DNA of 64,000 bases. It comes from Micromonospora sp. WMMD1102. Lineage in GTDB: Bacteria; Actinomycetota; Actinomycetes; Mycobacteriales; Micromonosporaceae. The stretch is from positions 8,497,001 to 8,561,000 of the forward strand of contig NZ_JARUBN010000001.1 in assembly GCF_029626265.1 (NCBI RefSeq), read 5' to 3'. Below are positions 34,760-42,796 of this stretch, one piece after another; the first letter of the stretch is position 1, and each line of letters opens with the position of its first letter. A program made the translations under genes and the position numbers. A model generated the notes under the pieces. The model made no database searches and was not told the DNA's origin. It saw only the letters and a list, made by a program, of their open reading frames with translations.

Positions 34760-36067
34760 CTATCGGGCCATTGCCGCCCGGATGAACTCGGCGACCACCG
34801 TCGAGTGGTTGGCCTGGGTGAACAGCCTCGCCCGGCGTGGGATCTTCCACCCACGGGACCGCAGGTAGGCCGCCGGGGCGGAACCGGCCGTGACCGGGCT
34901 GGCGCACTCGAACATCAACCGGGCGCCGGGATCCCATCTCCGGCCCGGCTTCGCCGGCAGGGTACGCGGTTCCTGCACGTCGTGGTCTGTCACGTAACAG
35001 GAGACCACGGTGATCCCCGACGCCCTCATCGACTCGACCGTCGGCCGGGGATCGCCGTCCGTCGGCTGGCCGTCGGAGACGATCACCAGGGTCGGGTCGA
35101 CGGAATCGCTCCGGTTCGCCAGTTCCCGCTCGAACCGTTGCTGCACCGCCGACATCGCCGCGCACATCGGCGTACTGCCGTAGACGAAGGCTTCCATGCT
35201 GCCGGCCGTCGCGGCTCGGCTGCCGAACAGCGCGGCCACCTCCTCCACCCGCATGGTGGTGTCGCCGGCCCGGTCGAGCGCAGCGCCCAGCTGCTCGGTC
35301 GCCTCGTCCGGAAAGAGGGCGATCAGGTCCGCCATGCTGTACTCCCGGGCCCCCAGCTTCCGGATCAGCTCCTCGGCCTCGCCGATCCTGCGACGCATTC
35401 TCTCCAGGCCGCCGGACCGGGCCACCTGCAACGACACCCGTAACGGCGACACGTCGTCGTTACGGATCGACCGGCCGAACCGGAGCCCGTCGCTGGCACG
35501 GCGGAACAGCCCCTTCCGGGACCTGTCGTCGCCCGCATCGGCGGAGCCGACCTCCGGCGTCTGGGTCAGCATGGTCGCGTGCCGGATCTCGTCGGCGGAG
35601 AGTCCGGGCAGCCGGTTGGCGATCGCGGCGACCAGTCCCGGGCTCCGGCGCAGGTTCGCGACGATGGTGGCCGCCTCGTCGGCCGCCAACTGGGTCCTGA
35701 TCCACTCGCCCCAGCCCGCCCGGCCGTGCTGGGCGGCGATCGCCGCCAACTCCGCGACCGGGTCCGCGGCGGCCGGCGCCTCGGTTTCCGCGCCCAGCCG
35801 GAGCAGTGACAGCAGGTCGGCCACCGGCACGGAACTGTCGCGCAGTCCGAACGCGTAGCCGAAGACGTCGACCCGCAACCCCTGCCGGCCCGCCGCGCTC
35901 TGGTGGTGTCCGAGCAGCGGCGCGGCCCGGTCGGCCAGGGTGTCGAAGGCGGCCCGTACGGCGTCGAACCGGCTGGCCGGGTCACCGGTGTCGTTCCGGA
36001 TGCTCGACCGCATCGAGTCCGACACGTCGACCGCCAGCCCGACCAGCGCGCTCTGCTCGGCCATCAT
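34760..36067 (-). CDS. von Willebrand factor A domain protein
   Basis: A 435-residue cytoplasmic vWA protein. The MIDAS metal site is split across the chain: ALVGLAVDVSDSM (DxSxS) near residue 15, a Thr in FVYGSTPMCAAM near 305, and an Asp in LVIVSDGQPTDGD near 340. About 200 helical residues are inserted between the first strand and the rest (HGRAGWGEWIRTQLAADEA, RMRRRIGEAEELIRK). The C-terminal part ARLMFECASPVTAGSAPAAY, LFTQANHSTVVAEFIRAA is shared with the divergent vWA-TIR gene, so the two are paralogues. The start is ATG 36067 or 36064 with GGAGGAAG upstream. I infer a role in a conflict or signalling system from the partner's TIR domain; the sequence does not prove it. Confidence 0.85.
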   Translation of the reverse strand: MMAEQSALVGLAVDVSDSMRSSIRNDTGDPASRFDAVRAAFDTLADRAAPLLGHHQSAAGRQGLRVDVFGYAFGLRDSSVPVADLLSLLRLGAETEAPAAADPVAELAAIAAQHGRAGWGEWIRTQLAADEAATIVANLRRSPGLVAAIANRLPGLSADEIRHATMLTQTPEVGSADAGDDRSRKGLFRRASDGLRFGRSIRNDDVSPLRVSLQVARSGGLERMRRRIGEAEELIRKLGAREYSMADLIALFPDEATEQLGAALDRAGDTTMRVEEVAALFGSRAATAGSMEAFVYGSTPMCAAMSAVQQRFERELANRSDSVDPTLVIVSDGQPTDGDPRPTVESMRASGITVVSCYVTDHDVQEPRTLPAKPGRRWDPGARLMFECASPVTAGSAPAAYLRSRGWKIPRRARLFTQANHSTVVAEFIRAAMAR

Positions 36068-36296
36068 CTTCCTCCACGGTGGGCCACAGGGCACCGCCGG
36101 TCCGATCGTCCATCCAGGACTGTCACGACGGTTGAACACCCGATCGCCGCGCCGACGCATAGTGGACAGCGCGCAGCCGGCCCGGCCGGTATATCTGAAC
36201 GCTTCGATCGACGGTGATCTGTCGCCGACTCGACAGTTGCCCACCGGCGTCAGGAAGGACATCGCTGACGACCGTGCGTCAGGAAGGACGACCCGG
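36068..36296. promoter_or_regulatory. Divergent vWA promoter region with a 14-bp direct repeat
   Basis: This 229-bp region separates the two vWA genes. GCGTCAGGAAGGAC occurs twice (36247-36260 and 36276-36289), 29 bp apart, and the second copy supplies the ribosome binding site of the vWA-TIR gene. The repeat could be an operator pair or a tandem duplication of the leader. Confidence 0.5.
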
Positions 36297-37638
36297 ATGA
36301 CCCTGCCGCCGAACTCCGGCCCGACCGCCGACCGACCGATGCTGGTGGGACTGCTCGCCGACGTGTCGGCGTCGATGATGACGTCGATCCAGAACCGGTC
36401 CGGAGCGGGCGGCAGCCGGCTGGACAGCCTGCGCACGGCTCTGGACGACCTGATCGCCAGCGCCGCGAAACACTGCGTGGAGGGCGTCGGCGGCCGGGTC
36501 AGCCCCCGGTTGCGGCTGTTCGCGTACGGCTTCGGCTTCGGCAACCCGCTGGCGTTCCTGCTCGGCGACGGCGGGGCGAAGGTGCGGGACCTGCTCGACC
36601 TCGACAACGGTCACCCGTCGGCGGTCGGTATCGACCAACTCGCCCGGAACTGGACGACCTATCGTGACCACATCTCCGGACTGGTGCCGAGCATGTTCGG
36701 GGACACCCCCATGGCGCTGGCCTTCCGCGAGGCCGAGCAGCGGTTCCGGGTCGAGCTGGCCAGCGGCAGCTACACCCGCCCGCCGGTACTGTTCGTCGTC
36801 TCCGACGGAGAGCCGACCGACGAACCCGCCGCGGCGGTGCGGAAGATCGCCGACCGGCTGAAGGCGGCCGGGGTGACGATCGTGTCCTGCCTGCTCACCG
36901 ACGAGGATCTCACCGAGCCCCGCCGACTGTACGGCGCCGCGCAACCGGATTGGCCCGCCGGTGCCCGGCTGATGTTCGACTGCGCCTCGGTGCTGCCACC
37001 AGGCTCCCCGTTCGACGCCTACCTCACCGAGAACCGCTGGCCGGTCGAGGCCGGTGGCCGGCTATTCACCCAGATCAACCAGTCCGAGGTGCTGGCCGAG
37101 TTCTCCAAGGTGGCGCTGAGCCCGCTCCGCCAGCCGGTGACCGCGGACCCCCGGCAGCGACCGATCCGGGTGTTCGTCACCTACAGCCACCAGGACGCCC
37201 GCTACCTGGACCAGGACTCCCTGCTCGGCTCCCTGGCCGGGCTGCGGTCGGAAGGCTTCGAGTTCTTCCGACCGGGACATCGCCACCGGCGACCTGTGGG
37301 ACGACCGGATCCGCCGGGCGATCGGCCAGACAGACGTCGTGCTGACACTGGTCAGCGCGGCATTCCTCAACTCCGACTACTGCCAGAAGGTGGAGATCGC
37401 CTCGTTCCTGGCGGCCCGGAGCCGGCAGGGCACGAAGATCCTGCCGGTGATCCTGTCGCCCTGCGACTGGCAGTCGCACGACTGGCTCGCCCAGACCCAG
37501 GTCCGGCCGCGCAACGGTCAGACCCTGACCACCCACTACACCAGCAAGGGCAAGCGGGACCAGCTCTTCCTGGACATCCTCCGCGACCTGCGGGCCGCCG
37601 GCCAGCAGGTCCGCTCCGGTTCACCCACCCCGGGCTGA
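36297..37638 (+). CDS. vWA-TIR fusion protein with an apparent +1 frameshift
   Basis: The first 290 residues are a vWA domain: MLVGLLADVSASM (DxSxS), SMFGDTPMALAF (Thr) and VLFVVSDGEPTDE (Asp). From about residue 291 a TIR domain starts RVFVTYSHQDARYLDQDSL, SLAGLRSEGFEFF. At about 37268 the TIR sequence jumps to the +1 frame: DRDIATGDLWDDRIRRAIGQ, TDVVLTLVSAAFLNSDYC, QKVEIASF and LPVILSPCDW, ending at 37638. The Glu in CQKVEI is where NAD-cleaving TIR domains have their catalytic Glu. Without the shift the frame stays open to 37997 but encodes non-TIR, Arg/Pro-rich sequence. The shift may be a mutation, a sequence error or recoding. ATG 36297 has GGAAGGA upstream. Confidence 0.75.
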
Positions 37639-37763
37639 CACCGACCCGGCGGCGCCGGTCCGCCCACCCCGGGCTGACCGACCCGGCGGCGGCCGGTCGG
37701 TCGTTTGCGGCGTCCAGCGTCGTTTCGGGGCATCCCGGGCGGTCGCGCTCATACCATGAGGGC

Positions 37764-37997
37764 GTGGAGTGGGTCACCGTACGCTTCGCGGGTGGGCCGG
37801 CCGACGGTACCGCCCGGGACCTGCCGGCCTCGCCCGGCGGCGGGCCACCCCGGCGCTGGATCCTGAGCAGTGGCCCGGACGGGCCGCCCGGCCCGCCCGG
37901 CGTCGACCACCTCTACGAGCTGCGTCCCGGGCGGGAGGTCGACGGCTGCCCGACGATGGTCTTCGTCCGCTCCGACCCGGTCGGCATGACCGAGTAA
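37764..37997 (+). CDS. Small hypothetical protein
   Basis: GTG 37764 opens a 77-residue frame: EWVTVRFAGGPADGTARDLP, RRWILSSGPDGPPGPPGVDH, LYELRPGREVDGCPTMVFVR. The alternation of a short beta-strand start (VTVRFAGGPADG) with a Pro/Gly loop resembles small actinomycete proteins of unknown function that I cannot name. The upstream ATACCATGAGGGCG gives only a weak ribosome binding site. It shares its frame with the unshifted reading of the vWA-TIR gene, so it could be mistaken for that gene's C-terminus. Confidence 0.5.
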   Translation: MEWVTVRFAGGPADGTARDLPASPGGGPPRRWILSSGPDGPPGPPGVDHLYELRPGREVDGCPTMVFVRSDPVGMTE

Positions 37998-38003
37998 CGT
38001 CCC

Positions 38004-38045
38004 GCCGGCAGCCGGCAGCCGGCAGCCGGCAGCCGGCAGCCGGCA
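38004..38045. repeat. Heptanucleotide tandem repeat (GCCGGCA) x 6
   Basis: Six perfect copies of GCCGGCA run without interruption 7 bp after the stop of the small gene and 98 bp before the SigE-family sigma gene. Such short perfect repeats change copy number by slippage. Since they lie in the probable promoter region of the sigma gene they could alter its expression. Confidence 0.9.
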
Positions 38046-38143
38046 GCCCGTGGGCCGCGGGCCGGAAATCTCCGCCCGGACACAACCCCCCGTGCCTCGG
38101 CGAGCATCCCAGTGCCGGAACCGTTTTCGGGAGGGCCGACCGG

Positions 38144-38836
38144 ATGCAACCGCACTGGGAGTACGAGTACGTCGAGTTCGTCACCACCGCGATGCCGAGG
38201 TTGCGACGGCTGGCGTACCTGCTCTGTGGCGACGCGCACCGGGCGGACGACATCGTCCAGCAGACCTTCACCACGCTCTACGTGCACTGGCCCCGGGTGC
38301 GGAACGTCAGCCACCTCGACGGGTACGTCCGGGCCACCCTGGTGTGGTTCTTCCAGGGCGAGAAACGGCGACCGTGGTCGAGACGGGTGCGCCTCACCGA
38401 CACGCCACCCGAGCCGCTGCCCCGGTACGGCCCGGACGTCGAGGAGCGGACGGTGCTGCGGGCCGCGCTCGACCGGCTGCCCCGCAAACAGCGGGCCGTA
38501 CTGGTGCTGCGCTTCCTCTGCGACATGTCGGTGACCGAGGTGGCCGAGACGCTGGGCTGCGCCCCGGGAACGGTGAAGAGTCAGAGTTTCCACGGGCTGG
38601 CCACGCTCCGACGGCTGCTCGCCGAGCAGCCCGGCTCGACAACCCTGACGGCGCCGTCACCCGCCCCAGCGGCCGGAGCTGTTGACGAGCCTTCGGGGCC
38701 GACCGTCCGGGCCGGACCGTCCGCACCGACCGCGCGAAGCCAGCTGCGCTCGGAGAGCCGCCCCCGGCCGGCGACCTCCACCGGTGTCGCCCGGGCCGGC
38801 GCCGACCCTTTTCCCCGTCCGACGGACAGGAGCTGA
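38144..38836 (+). CDS. SigE-family ECF RNA polymerase sigma factor
   Basis: A 230-residue sigma factor. Region 2 is EYVEFVTTAMPRLRRLAYLL with DIVQQTFTTLYVHWPRV. Region 4 is LRAALDRLPRKQRAVLVLRF with DMSVTEVAETLGCAPGTVKS. This is the pattern of the actinomycete SigE (SigE70/TIGR02983) group, which usually is about 170 residues long. Here a Pro/Ala/Ser-rich tail of about 60 residues follows (TLTAPSPAPAAGAVDEP) and may be disordered. ATG 38144 has GGGAGGG eight bases upstream. The stop is one base before the next gene, whose product is membrane-anchored and probably its partner. The promoter region holds the heptamer repeat. Confidence 0.9.
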   Translation: MQPHWEYEYVEFVTTAMPRLRRLAYLLCGDAHRADDIVQQTFTTLYVHWPRVRNVSHLDGYVRATLVWFFQGEKRRPWSRRVRLTDTPPEPLPRYGPDVEERTVLRAALDRLPRKQRAVLVLRFLCDMSVTEVAETLGCAPGTVKSQSFHGLATLRRLLAEQPGSTTLTAPSPAPAAGAVDEPSGPTVRAGPSAPTARSQLRSESRPRPATSTGVARAGADPFPRPTDRS

Positions 38837-38837
38837 G

Positions 38838-40268
38838 ATGGACGAGTTCGACGACGCCGCAGCCCGTGACCTGCTGCGCCCGCTGGACGGGGAGCCGCGC
38901 CGCCCCTCCACCGTGGAGATCGAGGGCCTGCTCCGCGCCGGCCGGCGCCGGGTCCGGCGCCGCCGGCTGCTGGCCGGGGGCGGCCTGGCCGCCAGCACCG
39001 CCATGGTCCTGGTCGCGGTCCCGGTCACCTTCGCGGCGGTACGCGACGGCGAGCCCGCCGTCCCCGGCCGGGACCCCGGGTCGGTCGCCCAGCCCGGTCC
39101 GGCCCCGGGCTCCCCGACCTCGGCCGACCGGCCCGGCGCGGCCCCGAAGCCACCACCGGCCCCGACCAGGTGTACGCCGCACCGGCTCCCACTGCCGCCC
39201 GGTGCCACCGAGAGCCAGGTGCTCGACGGCGACCCGAGCGGACGCTATCTCGTCGGGGTGGCCCGGAACTCCCGCACGGCGCGTACCTGGGTGCTGCGCT
39301 GGGACCGGGGCGTGCTGACAGTGCTCGAACCGCCGGCCGCCGACCCTGGCCGGTTGCTCGTCAACTCGCGGGGAGTGGTCGCCGGCGACGGCGTCGCGGT
39401 GCGGGCCGGGAAGGCGGTACCGGTCTCCTGGGTCTACCGGGACGGCCGGTACCTCGACCTGACCGGGTCGGACGGCAGCCATCTCGGTGACGTGATGGAT
39501 CTCAACGAGCGGGGCGACGTCCTCGGCGGGGTGCGCACCTTCGGCTACCAGGGCGAGCCGGCCGGTACCAAGGGTGGCCCACCGCAGCCCCCGGAGGGCG
39601 GAGCCGGTACCCCGGGCGGGTCGTCGGCGTCGCCGGGCGGCGGGCGTACCGAAGGCCACCCCGACGTGCCGGGGAGCAACCCGGTGGTCTGGCCGGCGGG
39701 TGCGGAGCGGAACCCGACCCGGCTCGCCGGGGACGGCACGGGAACGCCGTACGCCACCGGGATCGACGACGACGGGACGGTGGTCGGCGGCATCGGCGGA
39801 CCCGGGACCGACCTGCCGGCCCGGACGACGGTCTGGGCGCCGGACGGCACGACGAGGGACCTGCCACCCCCGCCCCGGCATGCGGCCACCACCAGCAATC
39901 TGTCGATCCGGGGCGGCTGGGTGCTCGGCTGGTCGGTCGCGCCGCCCGGCGGGGAGCAGAAAGTCGTTCCGACCCGGTGGGACCTGCGTACTGGGAAGGC
40001 GGCCCCGCTGACCGGGCTGGCCTGGGTGGCGGCGGTCAACCGGCACGGCTGGGTGGCTGGGTTCGTCCGGGACGCGGCAGGTGTCGAAACCCCGGCGGTA
40101 CTGGCCGGGAAGCGGCCACTCGTGCTCCCGTCGCCGGCCGGGGCCGTACCCGGAACGGAGGGACCGTCGGCGGTGAGCGTCAGCGACGACGGCCGGGTGG
40201 TCGGCGGGCTCGTCTCGGTCGCCCCGGCGGACGCCGCCACCGCCGCCGTCCGCTGGACCTGCGAATAG
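38838..40268 (+). CDS. Membrane-anchored HAF-repeat protein, probable sigma-factor partner
   Basis: A 476-residue protein with a short cytoplasmic N-terminus (about 1-45, Arg-rich GRRRVRRRR), one transmembrane helix (LLAGGGLAASTAMVLVAVPV) and a large exported domain. The exterior carries repeated HAF-like strands: VNSRGVVAGDG, LNERGDVLGGV, GIDDDGTVVGGIG, VNRHGWVAGFV and VSDDGRVVGGL, which suggest a beta-propeller. Gly/Pro-rich loops separate some repeats. The gene starts one base after the sigma-factor stop. The cytoplasmic N-terminus is too short for a classical zinc anti-sigma domain. I infer an anti-sigma or signal-transducing role from position only. Confidence 0.8.
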   Translation: MDEFDDAAARDLLRPLDGEPRRPSTVEIEGLLRAGRRRVRRRRLLAGGGLAASTAMVLVAVPVTFAAVRDGEPAVPGRDPGSVAQPGPAPGSPTSADRPGAAPKPPPAPTRCTPHRLPLPPGATESQVLDGDPSGRYLVGVARNSRTARTWVLRWDRGVLTVLEPPAADPGRLLVNSRGVVAGDGVAVRAGKAVPVSWVYRDGRYLDLTGSDGSHLGDVMDLNERGDVLGGVRTFGYQGEPAGTKGGPPQPPEGGAGTPGGSSASPGGGRTEGHPDVPGSNPVVWPAGAERNPTRLAGDGTGTPYATGIDDDGTVVGGIGGPGTDLPARTTVWAPDGTTRDLPPPPRHAATTSNLSIRGGWVLGWSVAPPGGEQKVVPTRWDLRTGKAAPLTGLAWVAAVNRHGWVAGFVRDAAGVETPAVLAGKRPLVLPSPAGAVPGTEGPSAVSVSDDGRVVGGLVSVAPADAATAAVRWTCE

Positions 40269-40436
40269 CCCACGGGTGCGGCGGAGGTCTTCCACGGTCG
40301 CCGGGATCACGGCTGAAAATACGAGGTGAGAACGATCGGCCATCGCCTATCCTCCGGATGCCGGCCACCGGACGGGGCGGGACCGGTGCGGGCGGGGCCC
40401 GCTTCTCGACGCCCCGCCTCCAGATTCGGGATCCCG

Positions 40437-40993
40437 ATGCGCATATCGTTCCTGCGCCGCATCACACTGTCCGGTGTGGCCAGTCACCACCGGCGTCCGC
40501 CGCACCGGCCGGCAGCGCCGCGACCGGCACCATCAGCGGTCGACTGACCACGAGTGCCGGCGCTGGTGCCGCGAACACCTGGATCGGCCTCTACGAGGCC
40601 GAGGACATCAGATTCGTCGACGGTGCCACCACCGGGGACGACGGCCGGTACACCTTCGAGGGCGTCGCCGCCGGTGCGTACCGGCTCCAGTTCGCGCCGG
40701 ACCACGGCAACGGTCCCCAGCAGTACTACCGGCAGAAGTCGGAGTTCTGGGACGCCGACCCGGTCACCGTCACGGCTGGTGCCACCACCACGGCCGACGA
40801 CGTGCTGTTCAGCACCGGCACCGTCACCGGACAGCTCCGCACGGCGACCGGCGAACCCGCCCCGGGGATGTACGTCACCGTCCGCGACGACGAGAGCGGC
40901 GCCTCGTCCGGCGGGCTGACCGACGACGGCAGGTACCGGATCGCTGCCCTGCTCCGTCCGGCCGGAGCAGGGCGGCGACCGTTGACGGTCTAG
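40437..40993 (+). pseudogene. Secreted prealbumin/carboxypeptidase-regulatory-like protein, frameshifted and truncated
   Basis: ATG 40437 starts a signal peptide (MRISFLRRITLSGVA), but the frame then loses sense. The mature part is in another frame: AAPAGSAATGTISGRLTTSA, WIGLYEAEDIRFVDGATTGD, DGRYTFEGVAAGAYRLQFAP and GTVTGQLRTATGEPAPGMYV, two repeats of a beta-sandwich typical of carboxypeptidase-regulatory or SdrD-B-like domains. After DDGRYRIAAL the frame becomes unrelated and stops at 40993. The gene therefore has a frameshift at about 40480 and has lost its 3' end. Surface or adhesion use is likely for intact relatives. The 168 bp before it hold nothing recognisable. Confidence 0.6.
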
Positions 40994-41042
40994 ATCGACC
41001 CTGGCTAAAGTCTGCCCGACACGGCCGACGAGAGGTTTCACC

Positions 41043-41999
41043 ATCACATCGCTGACGCTGCCCCAGCCCGCCGGGCGGGCGCCGGAGTTCGGCCGGGACG
41101 CCCTGATCGTCTGCGAGAGCCTGGTCCGGATCTACCAGACCGGGTCGATCGAGGTGCAGGCGTTGCAGGGGCTGGACCTCGTCGTGCAGGGCGGCGAGAT
41201 GATCGCCGTCGTCGGGGCGTCCGGGTCGGGCAAGTCGACACTGCTCTCCATCCTCGCCGGAATCGACGCACCCACCGCCGGGCGGGCCCGGGTCGACCGC
41301 TGGGACCTGCTGGCGATGTCCCGGGCGGACCGGGTCCGCTACCGGCGGCACACCGTCGGCTTCGTCCGGCAGCAGAGCACGAGCAATCTCGTGCCGTACC
41401 TGACCGCGCGGCAGATGGTCGACCTGCCGATGACCGCGGCCCGCACGCCGGCCCGTACCCGCCGGTCCCGGGCCGCCGACCTGCTGGACGCCCTCGGGGT
41501 CGCCGACTGCGCCGACCGGCGTCCGGGGCAGATGTCGGGCGGGCAGCAGATGCGGGTCGCCGTCGCGGTCGCCCTCGCCAACCAGCCCCGAGTGCTGCTG
41601 GCCGACGAGCCGACCGGTGAGTTGGACAGCGTCACCTCGGCCGAGGTCTTCGACGCGCTGCGGGACGTCAACCGGCAACTCGGCGTCACCGTCGTCGTGG
41701 TGACCCACGATCCCGAGGTCAGCGGCAGGGTCGAGCGGACCGTGGCGATCCGCGACGGGCGTACCAGCAGCGAGGTGCTGCGCCGTTCGGCGACCGGTGC
41801 CGACGGCGACGTGCGGATGGTCGCCGAGGAGTACGCCGTGATGGACCGTGCCGGCCGGGTCCAGGTGCCCCGCGAGTACCGCGAGGCGCTGGCGCTGACC
41901 AGGCGGGTGCGGCTCGCCCTGGAGGCGGACCACGTCGAGATCCGCCCGGACGGCGGCGACCGTGCCGCAGGCCCGCCCGACCCCGACGACCGTTCATGA
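41043..41999 (+). CDS. ABC transporter ATP-binding protein (MacB/LolD type), start codon possibly ATC
   Basis: A 318-residue ATPase with N-terminal strand IVCESLVRIYQTGSIEVQAL, Walker A GASGSGKST, signature MSGGQQMR, Walker B VLLADEPTGELD and the switch His in VVVTHDPEV. It ends with a 70-residue tail. In this frame there is no ATG, GTG or TTG between the upstream stop at 40983-40985 and GTG 41154, and starting at 41154 would cut off the first strand. ATC 41043, eight bases after GAGAGG (41030-41035), is the best-placed codon; either ATC initiates or the base was once G. The stop overlaps the next ATPase by four bases. Confidence 0.85.
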   Translation: MTSLTLPQPAGRAPEFGRDALIVCESLVRIYQTGSIEVQALQGLDLVVQGGEMIAVVGASGSGKSTLLSILAGIDAPTAGRARVDRWDLLAMSRADRVRYRRHTVGFVRQQSTSNLVPYLTARQMVDLPMTAARTPARTRRSRAADLLDALGVADCADRRPGQMSGGQQMRVAVAVALANQPRVLLADEPTGELDSVTSAEVFDALRDVNRQLGVTVVVVTHDPEVSGRVERTVAIRDGRTSSEVLRRSATGADGDVRMVAEEYAVMDRAGRVQVPREYREALALTRRVRLALEADHVEIRPDGGDRAAGPPDPDDRS

Positions 42000-42796
42000 C
42001 CACCGACGCGCTGCTCGCCGTCCGGGGCGTCCGCCGGAGCTTCGGTTCCGGGCCGACGGCCGTGCACGCGTTGCGGGACGTGTCGTTCGACGTCGAACCC
42101 GGCACCATGGTCGCCCTGGTCGGCCGCTCCGGCTCCGGCAAGACCACCCTGCTCAACATCGTCGGCGGGCTGGACCGGCCGGACTCCGGCACGGTCGTCG
42201 TCGACGGTACCGAGGTGACCGCCCTCGACGAGGACGGGCTGTCCCGGCTCCGGCGCGGAACGGTCAGCTACGTCTTCCAGACGTTCGGACTGATCCCGGT
42301 GCTGTCGGCGGCGGAGAACGTCGGCGCCCCGCTGCGCCTGGCCCGTACCCCGACCCGGGAGCGGGAGCGTCGGGTCGAGCTGTTGCTGGAGCTGGTGGGC
42401 CTGGCCGACCACGCCGAGCAGCGTCCCGGCGAACTCTCCGGCGGCCAGCAGCAGCGGGTGGCGATCGCCCGGGCGCTGGCCGCCTCACCCCGGTTGCTGA
42501 TCGCCGACGAGCCGACCGGGCAGTTGGACGCCGAGACGGGCCTGTCGGTGATGTCGCTGCTGCGCGGGGTGGTGGAGTCCGAGGGTGTCACGGCGCTGGT
42601 CTCCACCCACGACCCGGTGATGATGGCGTTGGCGGATCGGGTGGTCCAGATCCGGGACGGCCGACTCGACGACACCCCGCCCGACGCCGAGCCCGGCGGG
42701 CGCGGACCCGGCGACCAGCCCGGCCGGTGCGGACCCGGCGACCAGCCGGGCGCGGCCGGCACCGGAGGCACGGCGGGCCGGAGCAACGGGTGCTGA
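41996..42796 (+). CDS. ABC transporter ATP-binding protein 2
   Basis: A 266-residue LolD/MacB-type ATPase: Walker A GRSGSGKTT, Q-loop YVFQTFGLIPVLSAAENV, signature LSGGQQQR, Walker B LLIADEPTGQLD and switch His in STHDPVMM. ATG 41996 overlaps the previous stop (ATGA). The last 40 residues are a Gly/Pro-rich tail holding a direct repeat of GPGDQPG that is visible in the DNA as a 27-nt tandem unit. The two consecutive ATPases and the two permeases that follow suggest an exporter built from unlike halves, or two pairs in one operon. Confidence 0.92.
   Translation: MTTDALLAVRGVRRSFGSGPTAVHALRDVSFDVEPGTMVALVGRSGSGKTTLLNIVGGLDRPDSGTVVVDGTEVTALDEDGLSRLRRGTVSYVFQTFGLIPVLSAAENVGAPLRLARTPTRERERRVELLLELVGLADHAEQRPGELSGGQQQRVAIARALAASPRLLIADEPTGQLDAETGLSVMSLLRGVVESEGVTALVSTHDPVMMALADRVVQIRDGRLDDTPPDAEPGGRGPGDQPGRCGPGDQPGAAGTGGTAGRSNGC

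Noticed and set aside
36297..37997. Single 566-residue reading of the vWA gene continuing to 37997
   Set aside because: After 37268 this frame is Arg/Pro-rich nonsense while the +1 frame holds clear TIR sequence to 37638; the end of the long frame belongs to a separate small gene.
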